From assembly GCF_006385705.1 (NCBI RefSeq), contig NZ_VFRQ01000002.1, positions 372,001-436,000 on the forward strand: DNA of 64,000 nucleotides, in the 5' to 3' direction. The notes under the pieces are model-generated. The model searched no databases. It saw only the letters and a list, made by a program, of their open reading frames with translations, and had not been told where the DNA came from. Positions 1 through 9,090 of this stretch are shown here, piece by piece (position 1 is the first letter of the stretch; the number at the start of each line of letters is the position of its first letter). Origin of the DNA: Pontibacter mangrovi. GTDB taxonomy: Bacteria > Bacteroidota > Bacteroidia > Cytophagales > Hymenobacteraceae. The translations under genes were made by a program, and so were the position numbers.

Positions 1-52
1 CCCGCCTCCGCATTCTAAAGTATAAGGAGGTAATTATTGTGTAAACGTATCT

Positions 53-883
53 ATGACACCAGTAAAAGGAAAGCTGATTGCACTTGGGGGCGGTGATGAC
101 GAAAGCCTTATAAAGCTCATCAAATCGGAGGTTTGCAGCTTAACCTCGCGGATAGAAGTGATCGCGACGGCCACACCCGAGGCTTCGGATGCGATTAAGT
201 CGGGCTTGGCCTACAAGAGAGCCTTTGAGGAGATGGGCTGCAGCAACGCACACTTTATGCGCATAGACGAAGGCCACCCCACCGACTCCCCTGAAAACCT
301 TGCCCGCATCAGCCAGGCCGATGTAGTGTTTTTTACCGGCGGCGACCAGGTACGGCTCGCCAGTTTCCTGAGCGACACGGAGCTGCTGCGCCTGATGCGC
401 TACCGCTACCAGAACGAGAACATTATTGTATCGGGTACTAGCGCTGGCGCCGCCATCATGTCTGACAGCATGATTTACGACGGCTACGGGCATTACTCCC
501 TGATAAAAGGCGAGATGAAAACAACCCAGGGCGGCGCCTTTATCCAAAATGTTTACATAGATACGCACTTTGCCGAGCGGGGCCGCTTTGGCCGCCTGGC
601 CCACGCCGTAGCCCACGACCCGCATTATGTAGGCATTGGCCTGAGCGAGGAAACGGGCATCATCATAAACGAGGGCGACCAGGTAGAGGTGTTCGGGCCG
701 GGCGTGGTAACCATTATTGATGCCAGCGAAATGCGTTTCTGCAATACCCGGGAGGTAGAGGAAAACGAGCCCATTGCCGTAGAAAACCTGAAAATGCACT
801 TGCTGGTGCACGGCTACCGCTACTGCCTGCGCGAGCGCATCTTCCAGGCAGTGCCACAGGAGCCGGGAAAAGCTGTGGTGTAA
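53..883 (+). CDS. Cyanophycinase-like S51 family peptidase
   Basis: The 276-aa protein has the S51 serine peptidase layout: an FFTGGDQ segment near residue 93 and the nucleophile-elbow motif GTSAGAA at 128-134, with Ser130 as the likely nucleophile. Known cyanophycinases cleave the Asp-Arg polymer cyanophycin to dipeptides in the cytoplasm. No cyanophycin synthetase is visible here, so the substrate could be imported polymer or another beta-linked peptide. There is no signal peptide. An AAGGAGG sits at 24-30, about 22 nt before the ATG, further than a normal Shine-Dalgarno; no upstream start is open in frame. The gene stands alone. Family assignment is firm, substrate is inferred. Confidence 0.88.
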   Translation: MTPVKGKLIALGGGDDESLIKLIKSEVCSLTSRIEVIATATPEASDAIKSGLAYKRAFEEMGCSNAHFMRIDEGHPTDSPENLARISQADVVFFTGGDQVRLASFLSDTELLRLMRYRYQNENIIVSGTSAGAAIMSDSMIYDGYGHYSLIKGEMKTTQGGAFIQNVYIDTHFAERGRFGRLAHAVAHDPHYVGIGLSEETGIIINEGDQVEVFGPGVVTIIDASEMRFCNTREVEENEPIAVENLKMHLLVHGYRYCLRERIFQAVPQEPGKAVV

Positions 884-1064
884 AGCTGGTTTGCTGCCGC
901 ATCCTAATCTTCTTTTTGAGCATACCGCCATGCTGCTTGAGGGCAGTGCTATAACATGGAAAAGGCCAGCTACAAACTGGCCTCCTGGTCGGCTCGCAAG
1001 TCATACTTTTTATACTTCCGCAGTAGAAATCAAGTATAAGCTAGGCTGGCTACTCCCTTTCCCT

Positions 1065-1961
1065 TTACTTCCGTTCTTCCTGCTGCAGCTCTAGGTTGAT
1101 GGCTACGCCAGCCTTGGCGCCTTCCGCAGCGGCCACCACTACCATTTGCATATCGCGGGCGGCATCGCCGGCCACAAAAAGCCCCGGAATGTTGGAGTGC
1201 TGCAGCCGTTTGGTTTTGATAACGCCCTTGCTGGTAAACTCGCAGCCCAGCTGCTGCCCCAGATCCGATTGCTGGCTCATGCCCAACGAAAAGAACATGG
1301 CCTGCTGCGGCCGCTTCTCGCCGTTGTGCAGCACAATGTACTCCAGCATGCCGTCTCCATCGCCCTCCAGGCGCACGATCTTCTCTTTCTGCACTTTTAC
1401 GCCGTTACGCTCTAGCTGCTCCAGGTCTTCGCGGCGCAGGCTGTCGGTGCCATCAGTATACAGGGTCACGTCATCGCTCCAGTTTTTCATGGCCAGTGCC
1501 TGGCCAATGCCTTTGCGCTCGGGGCCATACACGGCAATGGCTTTGTCGCGGCTCTCCCAGCCATCGCAGTAAGGACAATGGTGTATACTTTTGCCGTACA
1601 TTTCCTCCATACCCTCCAGCTCAGGAAGCGTGTCCTTTAGGCCGGTGGCCAGCAGCAGCTTGCGCGAGCGGTATACTTTTTCGTGTTCATCGTTTACCAC
1701 AAATTCGCCTTTGGTGTAGGTGGCGGTCTTCACCGCAACGTTTACCAGCTCCACGCCATACTTATCCAGCTCTGCGCGTCCTTTATCCAGAAACTCGCGG
1801 GGGTTCATGCCGTCGCTGGATAGGAAACCGTTCATTTGCCGGGCCCAGCGGTTGCGGGGCTTACCGCTATCCAGCACAATAACTTTGCGCCGCGAGCGGC
1901 CCAGGAGCATGGCGGCGTTTAGCCCAGCCGGGCCTCCGCCAATTATAATCACATCGTACAT
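1065..1961 (-). CDS. Thioredoxin reductase-like FAD/NAD(P)H oxidoreductase
   Basis: A 298-aa cytoplasmic flavoprotein of the low-molecular-weight thioredoxin reductase fold. The FAD-binding GGGPAG is at residues 8-13, a CxxC redox pair (Cys129, Cys132) lies in HHCPYCDG, and the C-terminal FAD motif reads GLFVAGDAARD. CPYCDG and the sequence around it are more typical of the standalone branch of TrxB homologues found beside regulators than of housekeeping TrxB (CATC). The electron acceptor is therefore uncertain. It is monocistronic and convergent with the cyanophycinase gene. The start is the only ATG before the FAD motif. Confidence 0.88.
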   Translation of the reverse strand: MYDVIIIGGGPAGLNAAMLLGRSRRKVIVLDSGKPRNRWARQMNGFLSSDGMNPREFLDKGRAELDKYGVELVNVAVKTATYTKGEFVVNDEHEKVYRSRKLLLATGLKDTLPELEGMEEMYGKSIHHCPYCDGWESRDKAIAVYGPERKGIGQALAMKNWSDDVTLYTDGTDSLRREDLEQLERNGVKVQKEKIVRLEGDGDGMLEYIVLHNGEKRPQQAMFFSLGMSQQSDLGQQLGCEFTSKGVIKTKRLQHSNIPGLFVAGDAARDMQMVVVAAAEGAKAGVAINLELQQEERK

Positions 1962-2151
1962 TTAGTTTACTTTCAGTTCAGGAGCTTTTTAACGAAAGTC
2001 CGCGAAATAGGATAGGCCCCGGCTTATACTTTGTCAGCAAAAACTATATGCCACATCAGCAGAAGCAGCCTCCAAAAAGCGGCCTGTAAGGTAGCCTTGG
2101 CCTACGGCACAACTGTTTTTCGACTCATCTTTAAAAATATTTGAAAATACA

Positions 2152-2181
2152 TTGACAGCCGCTGTAATAAGCATATATTTG
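2152..2181 (+). promoter_or_regulatory. Predicted Bacteroidetes-type promoter of the fadL-SGNH operon
   Basis: TTG at 2152-2154 and TATATTTG at 2174-2181 are separated by 19 nt. This matches the primary sigma factor consensus of Bacteroidota (TTG near -33, TAnnTTTG near -7). The -7 box lies 40 nt before the ATG at 2222, leaving a short 5' leader without a Shine-Dalgarno. Prediction from sequence only. Confidence 0.6.
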
Positions 2182-2221
2182 TTTAGAGCAATTATCTCCC
2201 TACAATAACTAATTAGACTTT

Positions 2222-3451
2222 ATGAAAAGCAGAATTCTAGCCTTACTCGGTGGCACGCTTCTTTCGGCGTCGGCTATGGCCGGAGGTTACCAGGTAAACC
2301 TGGCCAGCCAGCGGCAGATAGGTATGGGCCACACTGGTACTGGTATCCAAACGGGCACATCCAGCATCTTCTTTAACCCGGGTGCCATGAGCTACCTGCA
2401 GGAAAACGGCGTGACGATAGGTGCAAGCGCACTTTTCTCTAAGATTGCTTATTCAGCGCCGGAGAGCAACGAGGTTACCGCCAGAACCGACAACCCTGTG
2501 GGCACACCTTTCCAGGTTTATGCTGTATACAAGATCAACGATAAACTGGCCGCCGGACTGGGCGTGTATACTCCGTTTGGCAGCACGGCCAAGTGGGGCC
2601 AAGAGTGGAGTGGCCGCTTTGGCCTGGAGGAGCTGTCGCTTTCTGCCATATACTTCCAGCCTACTTTGAGCTATGCCATCACCGATAAGATTGGCATTGG
2701 TGCCGGTCTTACCTACGTGAAAGGCCAGGTAAACCTGCAGCGCGGCATTCCGGTGCAGGACGAGGCCGGCAATTATGGCCGTGCCGAACTGGACGGCGAC
2801 GGAACAAGCGTTGGCTACAACCTGGGCATTTACATTAAGCCGTCCGAGAAGCTGTCCTTAGGTATCAACTACCGTTCTAGAGTAGACGTGGATGTGGAAG
2901 AAGGCGATGCGACCTTCACTGTGGCTCCGTCGCTGAAGTCTCGCTTCCCGGATACAAAGTTCGCTGCTACCCTGCCCTTGCCGGCCACCCTGTCGGTTGG
3001 TTTAGGTTTTATGCCTACAGAGGCCCTGACGCTTGCTGTTGATGTGAGCCGCGTGGAATGGAGCGCTTACGAGAGCTTGCGCTTTGATTACGCAGATGCT
3101 ATAAATGGCAGCAATTTTTCGGAGAACGACCGTAATTACGAGGATGCTTACATCTACCGCATTGGTGCAGAGTATAAAGCTACAGAGGCCCTGGCCCTTC
3201 GCGCCGGTGCTTACTACGACGGCTCTCCTGTACAGGACGGCTACCTGACGCCAGAAACGCCGGACTCTGACTCACGCGGCCTTTCGGTTGGCTTGGGCTA
3301 CAGCGTATCCAACAACATCAAGCTGGATGCTTCCTTCCTGTACATCAACAAAAAAGAGCGTACCGATGCTTCTGACAAATCAGGAGGTATCGCCGGTACT
3401 TATAAGGCGGTGGCCTACATCCCTGGTCTTGCTTTAACTTATAATTTCTAA
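2222..3451 (+). CDS. OmpP1/FadL/TodX family outer membrane transport protein
   Basis: A 409-aa outer membrane beta-barrel of the FadL family, which takes up hydrophobic compounds such as long-chain fatty acids. It starts with a cleavable signal peptide (cleavage near AMA-GG, residue 20). The mature N-terminus GGYQVNLASQRQIGMGHTGTG resembles the FadL N-terminal hatch region that begins with Gly/Phe and carries Gly-rich turns. Many alternating hydrophobic strands follow, and the protein ends in an aromatic residue (YNF), as expected for Bam-dependent insertion. The SGNH lipoprotein gene follows 12 bp later, so the two are probably co-transcribed. Confidence 0.9.
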   Translation: MKSRILALLGGTLLSASAMAGGYQVNLASQRQIGMGHTGTGIQTGTSSIFFNPGAMSYLQENGVTIGASALFSKIAYSAPESNEVTARTDNPVGTPFQVYAVYKINDKLAAGLGVYTPFGSTAKWGQEWSGRFGLEELSLSAIYFQPTLSYAITDKIGIGAGLTYVKGQVNLQRGIPVQDEAGNYGRAELDGDGTSVGYNLGIYIKPSEKLSLGINYRSRVDVDVEEGDATFTVAPSLKSRFPDTKFAATLPLPATLSVGLGFMPTEALTLAVDVSRVEWSAYESLRFDYADAINGSNFSENDRNYEDAYIYRIGAEYKATEALALRAGAYYDGSPVQDGYLTPETPDSDSRGLSVGLGYSVSNNIKLDASFLYINKKERTDASDKSGGIAGTYKAVAYIPGLALTYNF

Positions 3452-3463
3452 TTCCTGACGAAT

Positions 3464-4792
3464 ATGAAAAACTTGTTCTATAAAACCGGTACGCTGGCTC
3501 TTTTTGCTGGTGCGCTCCTTGCCAGCTGCGAGCCTGATATCGACACCCCTTCGTCTAGCGCGGGCACAGCTGATTTTTCAACATACATTGCTGTGGGTAA
3601 CTCGCTTACAGCTGGCTATGCCGATGGTGGCTTATACCGCTCTGGGCAGCTAAACTCTTATCCCGCTATACTTGCAGAGCAGTTTGCCAAAGTTGGCGGA
3701 GGAGAGTTTAAACAGCCGCTCTTTACTGAGGCACAGAAAAACGGATCAGGCTATTTAAGCTTTAAAGGCTTTGATGCGAGCGGCTTACCGATTTTAGAGC
3801 CCGTTACAACGGAACTGGCCGTGCGTGGCATGGGCCTAGATGGCAAAACGCCGCTTTACACAGCTTATGAAGAGCCTGTAAACAACCTAGGCGTGCCGGG
3901 AATAAGAATGGTAGACGCTAAGACCGCAGGGTATGGCTTTAATAACCCAGCTGGCTTCAACCCATTCTATGAGCGCCTGATTGGTGATGACCTGACTCCT
4001 TCAGGGGCATTGTTGCCTTATGTGAACTATGTGGATGCGACAAACCCTACGTTTTTCACGATGTGGCTAGGCAACAACGATGTGTTGGGGTTTGCAACTT
4101 CTGGCGGCGTAGCCCCAATCTCAGATGCTGATAAGTTTCAGGAGAACCTGGATGCCATGATCAATGCGCTGGTAGGGGATAGCGAGGCCGAAGGGGTAGT
4201 TATTAATATTCCTGACGTAACGGGTGTACCTTTCTTTACAACCAAAGCAACGGCCAACCTGATGCAGATGGCAGCCGCTGCAGGAACAAAGCTTTATATA
4301 ACTGCTGCTAACGGGCAGGTACGCGAAGCAGCTGCGACAGACTACGTGCTCCTTACCTCTACGGTAGGCACACCAGAGCAGGTTGGTCCTCAGACGGTCC
4401 CTCACGGCTTTAGCCCTTACAACCCGCTCAAGAACAACGAGGTGCTGGACGGCGAAGAGGTAACAGCTGCACAGAATGCTATAGCTACCTTCAACGGCAA
4501 GTTAAAAGCCGCTGCGGATGCAAATAACCTGGCTTTTGTAGACATGAACGCCTTCTTTAACTCTGTGAAGATGAAGGACAACATGCCGCAGCTTACACTG
4601 AACAACGTTGCGTACACGCCTGCATTCATCACAGGCAACCTGTTCTCGTTGGATGGCGTGCACCTGACACCGCGTGGTTATGCGATAGTGGCAAACGAGA
4701 TTATTCGTAACATCAATGCAAAGTATGGAGCTTCCATTCCTGCAGTTGATGAGACAAAGTATAATGCCGTACTTTTCCCTGGCCTTCAGTAA
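3464..4792 (+). CDS. SGNH/GDSL-family hydrolase lipoprotein
   Basis: A 442-aa lipoprotein: a signal peptide ends at the lipobox LASC, with Cys22 as the lipidated residue, followed by a Ser/Thr-rich linker. The SGNH block I is AVGNSLTAGY with nucleophile Ser47; GNND near residue 205 is block III; DGVHLTPRGY near residue 400 holds the catalytic Asp and His. This predicts an esterase or lipase at the envelope. Its place behind fadL suggests it releases fatty acids or other hydrophobic products that the porin imports. That link is an inference from a gene pairing common in Bacteroidota. Confidence 0.88.
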   Translation: MKNLFYKTGTLALFAGALLASCEPDIDTPSSSAGTADFSTYIAVGNSLTAGYADGGLYRSGQLNSYPAILAEQFAKVGGGEFKQPLFTEAQKNGSGYLSFKGFDASGLPILEPVTTELAVRGMGLDGKTPLYTAYEEPVNNLGVPGIRMVDAKTAGYGFNNPAGFNPFYERLIGDDLTPSGALLPYVNYVDATNPTFFTMWLGNNDVLGFATSGGVAPISDADKFQENLDAMINALVGDSEAEGVVINIPDVTGVPFFTTKATANLMQMAAAAGTKLYITAANGQVREAAATDYVLLTSTVGTPEQVGPQTVPHGFSPYNPLKNNEVLDGEEVTAAQNAIATFNGKLKAAADANNLAFVDMNAFFNSVKMKDNMPQLTLNNVAYTPAFITGNLFSLDGVHLTPRGYAIVANEIIRNINAKYGASIPAVDETKYNAVLFPGLQ

Positions 4793-4817
4793 CAGGCTAG
4801 CTAAAGTATAAAACAAC

Positions 4818-4849
4818 AAAAAAGCACCTCCCGCAAGAGGTGCTTTTTT
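4818..4849 (+). terminator. Intrinsic terminator after the SGNH gene
   Basis: A perfect 13-bp stem (AAAAAAGCACCTC paired with GAGGTGCTTTTTT) with a 6-nt loop, 25 bp after the SGNH stop. The A and T tracts on both sides let it work in either direction, so it may also stop polA transcription arriving on the minus strand. Confidence 0.85.
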
Positions 4850-4930
4850 GTTTGTGGAGTAGGTCTATCTTAGGTGCCTTTACTAGAAACATTTGCGCTG
4901 CAAGGCTGCAGTTCTTCAGCATCAGACATT

Positions 4931-4958
4931 CGCAGGAGCTGCGCACACTGCGAGGTCT
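4931..4958. repeat. 28-bp dispersed palindromic repeat, copy 1
   Basis: 27 of 28 bases are identical to 20523-20550. The sequence contains CGCAG and CTGCG arms and can fold. Both copies lie just downstream of a minus-strand gene (here polA), in the same orientation, as expected for a REP-like intergenic element. Confidence 0.7.
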
Positions 4959-4973
4959 TTCTTTAGTAGATCC

Positions 4974-7820
4974 TTAATGCGCCTCCAGCCAGTTATCGCC
5001 AACACCGAGGCCAACTTCCATCGGCACGCTCAGCGGCAGCGCGTTGGTCATTAGCTCCACGATCTTCGGCGTCACGATCTCTATCTCCTCCTTCGGGGCA
5101 TCGAACAAAAGTTCGTCATGCACCTGCAGGATCATGCGGGTCTGCAGCTTCTCCTGGCGCAGGTAATCATGTATGTGGATCATCGCGATCTTGATGATAT
5201 CGGCAGCGGTGCCCTGAATAGGCGCGTTGATGGCGTTTCGCTCGGCAAAGGCGCGGATGGTTTGGTTGCGCGAGTTAATGTCGCGGAGGTAGCGGCGGCG
5301 CCCCAGCTTTGTTTCGGCGTACTCTAGTTCACGGGCCTTTTCAATGGTGCTGTCCATGTACTCCTTCACCGCCGGAAACTCCTGGAAGTATGCCTCAATG
5401 ATATCAGCGGCCTCGCGGCGCGGAATACCCAGGCGCTCAGCCAAACCAAAAGCCGAGATACCGTAGATGATACCGAAGTTCACCGTTTTGGCCTTGCGGC
5501 GCATCTCGCCGTCCACCTGCTCCAGCGGCACATGAAACACTTTGCTGGCCGTGGAGGCGTGGATATCGAGCCCGTTCTTAAAGGCTTCCTTCATGGTGGG
5601 GTCACCGCTGAAATCAGCCATGATGCGCAGCTCTATCTGCGAATAATCGGCAGAGATGATCTGGTGCTTTTTATCGCGGGCCACAAAAGCCTTGCGTATC
5701 TCTCGCCCGCGCTCCGTCCGGATCGGGATGTTCTGCAGGTTCGGGTTGGTAGAGCTGAGGCGGCCGGTGGCGGTAACGGCCTGGTTAAACGACGTATGCA
5801 CGCGCCCGTCCAGCTCACACACCAGCTGCGGCAGCGCATCGATGTACGTAGACTTCAGCTTAGTGAGTTGGCGGTGGTCCAGTATAAGCCGCACGATCTC
5901 GTGCTCCGGCGCCAGCTTCGCCAATATTTCCTCGCCGGTGGCATATTGCCCGGTTTTTGTTTTTTTGATCTTGGATTTGCCGTGCAGCTCCAGTTTATCG
6001 AACAGAACCTCACCCAGCTGCTTTGGGGAGCCAATGTTGAACTGCACACCGGCTATTTCAAAAATGCGTTTCTCTATGTTGATGATCTCGCTCTCAAGTT
6101 GAGCGGAGTAATCAGCCAGGGCATCGGTGTCTATACTGACGCCTTCGTTTTCCACGTCGGCCAGCACCTGCACCAGCGGGTTCTCTATGTCGCGGAACAG
6201 CCTCATCAAGCCCTGCTCCTGCAGCAGCGGCTCAAAGTATAGCTTCAGGCGCAGCGTAATGTCGGCATCCTCGCAGGCATAATCCTTTACCTCCTCCGGC
6301 TCCAGGTCGGCCATGGTTTTCTGGTTCTTGCCTCTCGGCCCGATCAGGTCGGTGATAGGCACCGGGCTGTAGTTGAGGTAGGTTTCGGCCAGCACGTCCA
6401 TGTTGTGGCGCATCTCGGGCTCCAGCAGGTAGTGCGCCAGCATCGTATCAAAAATCGGCCCCTGCACCTCCAGGTTATACTTCTTCAGCACCAGGATGTC
6501 ATACTTGATGTTCTGGCCCACCTTGGCAATGTTCGGGTTCTCCAGCACCGGCCTGAACTCATCGATTATACTTTGCGCCTCCTTTACATCATCCTGCGGC
6601 ACCGGCACATAGTAGGCCTCGCCGGGGCGGTAGCAGAACGACATGCCCACCAGCCTGGCGGTGATCGGGTCTATGCCCGTCGTTTCCGTATCCCAGGAAA
6701 TCTCATCCTGCTTTAAAAGATACTGCAGCAGGTTCTGGCGCAGCTCCGGTGTGTTGATGAGGTGGTAGTCCTGCAGCGTGGTTTTCATACTTTGCATCGT
6801 AGCCGGCACGGCCTCTTCGGCGGCTACAGCTTCTTCGGTGGCGGCAGGAGCGCCAAAAAGCGATGTCTGGTTGGCAGCGGCGGCTTTGCCTCGTTTAGCG
6901 CCTCTGGCAGCAGGGGCGGCTGTAGCAGCCTCGCCCAGGCTCTTGCCCAGCACACGCTGCGTCAGCTGCCGGAACTCCAGCTCGGCGAACAGTTCAGTTA
7001 CCTGCTCCTCGTTGGGGCCGTCGTAGTGCAGGCCTTTCTCGCTAAACTCGATCGGCACATTGCAGTGTATCGTGGCCAGCTCTTTCGACATCATCCCCTG
7101 GTCGGCAAACTTCTCCACGTTCTCCTTCTGCTTGCCCTTTAGCTGGTCAGTGTTGGCCAGCAGGTTCTCTACAGAGCCAAAGCGCTGGATCAGGCTTTTA
7201 GCGGTTTTCTCGCCGATGCCCGGGATGCCCGGAATGTTGTCCACGGCGTCGCCCTGCAGGCCAAGTATATCAATTACCTGCTCTACGCGCTCAATTTCCC
7301 ACTTCTCCAGCACCTTCTGCACATCCCATACGTCGATGGCGTTGCCCATAAAGGCGGGCTTGTAGAGGAAGATGTGGTCCGTTACGAGCTGGCAGTAGTC
7401 CTTGTCCGGCGTCATCATGTATACATCAAAGCCTGCTTTCTCGGCTTTCTGCGCCAGCGTACCGATGATGTCGTCGGCCTCATACCCATCCATGATCAGC
7501 ACCGGAATGTTAAAGGCCTCTACAATTTTTTTGCAGTAAGGTATGGCAATGGAGATATCCTCCGGCTGGGCCTGCCGGTTGGCTTTATAGTCGGCGAAGT
7601 TATCGTGGCGGAAGGTTTTGGCCGCGGAGTCGAAGGCTACGCCGATGTGCGTGGGCTTCTCTTTTTGCAGCACCTCCACCAGCGTGTTGGTAAAGCCGAG
7701 GGCAGCGCCTGTGTTCATGCCTTTGGAGTTGATGCGCGGGTTCTTGCTGAAGGCAAAGTGGGCGCGGTAGATCAGTGCCAGGGCATCTAACAGGAAAAGT
7801 TTCTTTCGTGGTTCGCTCAT
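4974..7820 (-). CDS. polA: DNA polymerase I
   Basis: A full-length 948-aa PolA for Okazaki fragment processing and repair synthesis. The N-terminal 5'-3' exonuclease (about 1-290) contains the DGYEADDIIGTLA metal-binding segment. The 3'-5' exonuclease domain keeps Asp and Glu in SWDTETTG, so proofreading is probably active, unlike in some bacterial PolA. The polymerase domain has motif A (ADYSQIELR), motif B (RRKAKTVNFGIIYG) and motif C (QVHDELLFD). An Ala-rich linker (roughly 300-340) separates the first two domains. Single gene, divergent from the PepSY-like pair. Confidence 0.97.
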   Translation of the reverse strand: MSEPRKKLFLLDALALIYRAHFAFSKNPRINSKGMNTGAALGFTNTLVEVLQKEKPTHIGVAFDSAAKTFRHDNFADYKANRQAQPEDISIAIPYCKKIVEAFNIPVLIMDGYEADDIIGTLAQKAEKAGFDVYMMTPDKDYCQLVTDHIFLYKPAFMGNAIDVWDVQKVLEKWEIERVEQVIDILGLQGDAVDNIPGIPGIGEKTAKSLIQRFGSVENLLANTDQLKGKQKENVEKFADQGMMSKELATIHCNVPIEFSEKGLHYDGPNEEQVTELFAELEFRQLTQRVLGKSLGEAATAAPAARGAKRGKAAAANQTSLFGAPAATEEAVAAEEAVPATMQSMKTTLQDYHLINTPELRQNLLQYLLKQDEISWDTETTGIDPITARLVGMSFCYRPGEAYYVPVPQDDVKEAQSIIDEFRPVLENPNIAKVGQNIKYDILVLKKYNLEVQGPIFDTMLAHYLLEPEMRHNMDVLAETYLNYSPVPITDLIGPRGKNQKTMADLEPEEVKDYACEDADITLRLKLYFEPLLQEQGLMRLFRDIENPLVQVLADVENEGVSIDTDALADYSAQLESEIINIEKRIFEIAGVQFNIGSPKQLGEVLFDKLELHGKSKIKKTKTGQYATGEEILAKLAPEHEIVRLILDHRQLTKLKSTYIDALPQLVCELDGRVHTSFNQAVTATGRLSSTNPNLQNIPIRTERGREIRKAFVARDKKHQIISADYSQIELRIMADFSGDPTMKEAFKNGLDIHASTASKVFHVPLEQVDGEMRRKAKTVNFGIIYGISAFGLAERLGIPRREAADIIEAYFQEFPAVKEYMDSTIEKARELEYAETKLGRRRYLRDINSRNQTIRAFAERNAINAPIQGTAADIIKIAMIHIHDYLRQEKLQTRMILQVHDELLFDAPKEEIEIVTPKIVELMTNALPLSVPMEVGLGVGDNWLEAH

Positions 7821-8121
7821 GGGGCTAATTTAGTCAATTTCGGGCTAATGCGCGGCAAAGCGCCCGCACCAACACCGCGATTTATACTTTAACCGCAGCA
7901 GCCGGGTTTGGTTGGCCTGCCACTGCCCCTGTTCGGATACAGCCTGCAGGCGCCGTTCCTCACAGTGTAGAAAGTATCAACAGGCAGGCCGAGGCAAGCG
8001 CGAGATTAATAAATTTTACTTAACACTGATTACCAAGCTGTTATAAACTAATTTCACTTTTGGCACAGTTATCTCAAGTAGGGATGGCAGAACAGAATGA
8101 AATTCTAAACTAAACTAGACC
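7821..8121. other. Divergent intergenic region polA / PepSY-like gene
   Basis: About 300 bp without a gene. It should hold the promoters of polA (minus) and of the PepSY-like pair (plus). The segment 8000-8110 is AT-rich compared with the coding sequence, but I see no clear TTG / TAnnTTTG match and no repeat. Confidence 0.4.
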
Positions 8122-8517
8122 ATGAAAAAAGTAACTGTATTAGCATTCGCCTTCGCGGCGTTCGGACTTATATCAACAGAAGCAACAGCACAGACACAGA
8201 ACAACTCAGCTACGCAGCAGCAGGAGCAGGGCCAAATGCAAGGCCAGCAGATGCAAGGCCAGCAGGATGCCGGCAAGCAGAAGATAACCCAGGAAGAGCT
8301 TCCGGAGGGTGTGAAGCAGGCGCTGCAGAACGATGCGCTGAAGGATTGGCAGGTAAGCGAAGTATTTAAAGTTGCCCCTGACGCAGCTGCAGGCGCTGAA
8401 GCAAAGCCAACTTACGAAGTATACTTTACGAATGCCGAGCAGAAGCAGGCCGTTGCCCGTTTCGACGAGACTGGTAAGCCAGTAGCTCAGGCTGCGGAAG
8501 CCGGTGCCGAGCAATAA
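8122..8517 (+). CDS. Secreted PepSY-like domain protein, copy 1
   Basis: A 131-aa exported protein with a signal peptide (residues 1-24, ending ATAQ). A Gln/Met-rich segment built from repeats of QGQQMQ (about 32-52) follows. The conserved domain KITQEELPEGVKQAL...W.V.E.FKV...YEVYF resembles the PepSY-like / beta-lactamase-inhibitor-like periplasmic domain common in Bacteroidota. Function is unknown; such domains are thought to bind or inhibit other proteins. A paralogue lies 50 bp downstream. The two share RFDETGK near the C-terminus with 21 identical nucleotides (8458-8478 and 8859-8879), pointing to tandem duplication. Confidence 0.75.
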   Translation: MKKVTVLAFAFAAFGLISTEATAQTQNNSATQQQEQGQMQGQQMQGQQDAGKQKITQEELPEGVKQALQNDALKDWQVSEVFKVAPDAAAGAEAKPTYEVYFTNAEQKQAVARFDETGKPVAQAAEAGAEQ

Positions 8518-8567
8518 GCAATCAGAAGTAATTAAACCCAAACAATAGACATAAAGCAAAATAAGCT

Positions 8568-8894
8568 ATGAAAAAAGTTAGTGTTTTAGCCGTAGCGCTG
8601 GCATTTGCCGGCTTTACAGCCCAAGCCCAGGAAACGGCGACACAGCCAGACCCACAAGCTGCCCAGCAGGAGCAGGCACAAGGCAAGCAGAAAATTACTG
8701 TACAGGAACTACCGGATGCCGTGAAAAAATCGGTGAGCGGTGATGCGTACAAAGACCTGACAGTAGGGGAGGTGCACAAAGTAGAGGCCACTGAGGCCGG
8801 TGCGCCAGCCACTTACGAAGTACAGTTTTTGGATGCCAATGCACAGCCTACCGTAGTTCGTTTCGACGAGACTGGTAAGAAAGTAGAGGGTTAG
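8568..8894 (+). CDS. Secreted PepSY-like domain protein, copy 2
   Basis: A 108-aa paralogue of the preceding gene, with a signal peptide ending QAQ near residue 21, a shorter Gln-rich spacer, then KQKITVQELPDAVKKSV...YEVQFLDANAQPTVVRFDETGK. It lacks the QGQQMQ expansion. A strong terminator follows, so both genes form one short operon. Function unknown; a periplasmic location is predicted from the signal peptide. Confidence 0.75.
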   Translation: MKKVSVLAVALAFAGFTAQAQETATQPDPQAAQQEQAQGKQKITVQELPDAVKKSVSGDAYKDLTVGEVHKVEATEAGAPATYEVQFLDANAQPTVVRFDETGKKVEG

Positions 8895-8928
8895 CGTATA
8901 GGCGACGTAAAGCACATATTATAAACTG

Positions 8929-8968
8929 CACAACAGCCCCCGTAGCATTACGGGGGCTGTTGTGTTTT
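8929..8968 (+). terminator. Intrinsic terminator of the PepSY-like pair
   Basis: A perfect 16-bp GC-rich stem (CACAACAGCCCCCGTA and its complement) with a 4-nt loop, followed by TTTT, 35 bp after the second PepSY-like stop. Confidence 0.9.
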
Positions 8969-9090
8969 ATGCGCGCCGAAAAAAGAGTAAATTGGGGCAA
9001 ACTAAGCCAGCTAGAACAATAAGCTGTTTAAAAACGTTATGTAGTTGCTTCCTGCGCACACCCGGCAGGCAGTAACACGGAGATTCCATT

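Noticed and set aside
964..982. GGCCAG / CTGGCC hairpin as a terminator of the cyanophycinase gene
   Set aside because: Only a 6-bp stem and no T tract on either strand.
8122..8894. PepSY-like pair as partners of the response regulator downstream
   Set aside because: A strong terminator separates them and nothing in the sequence links the functions.
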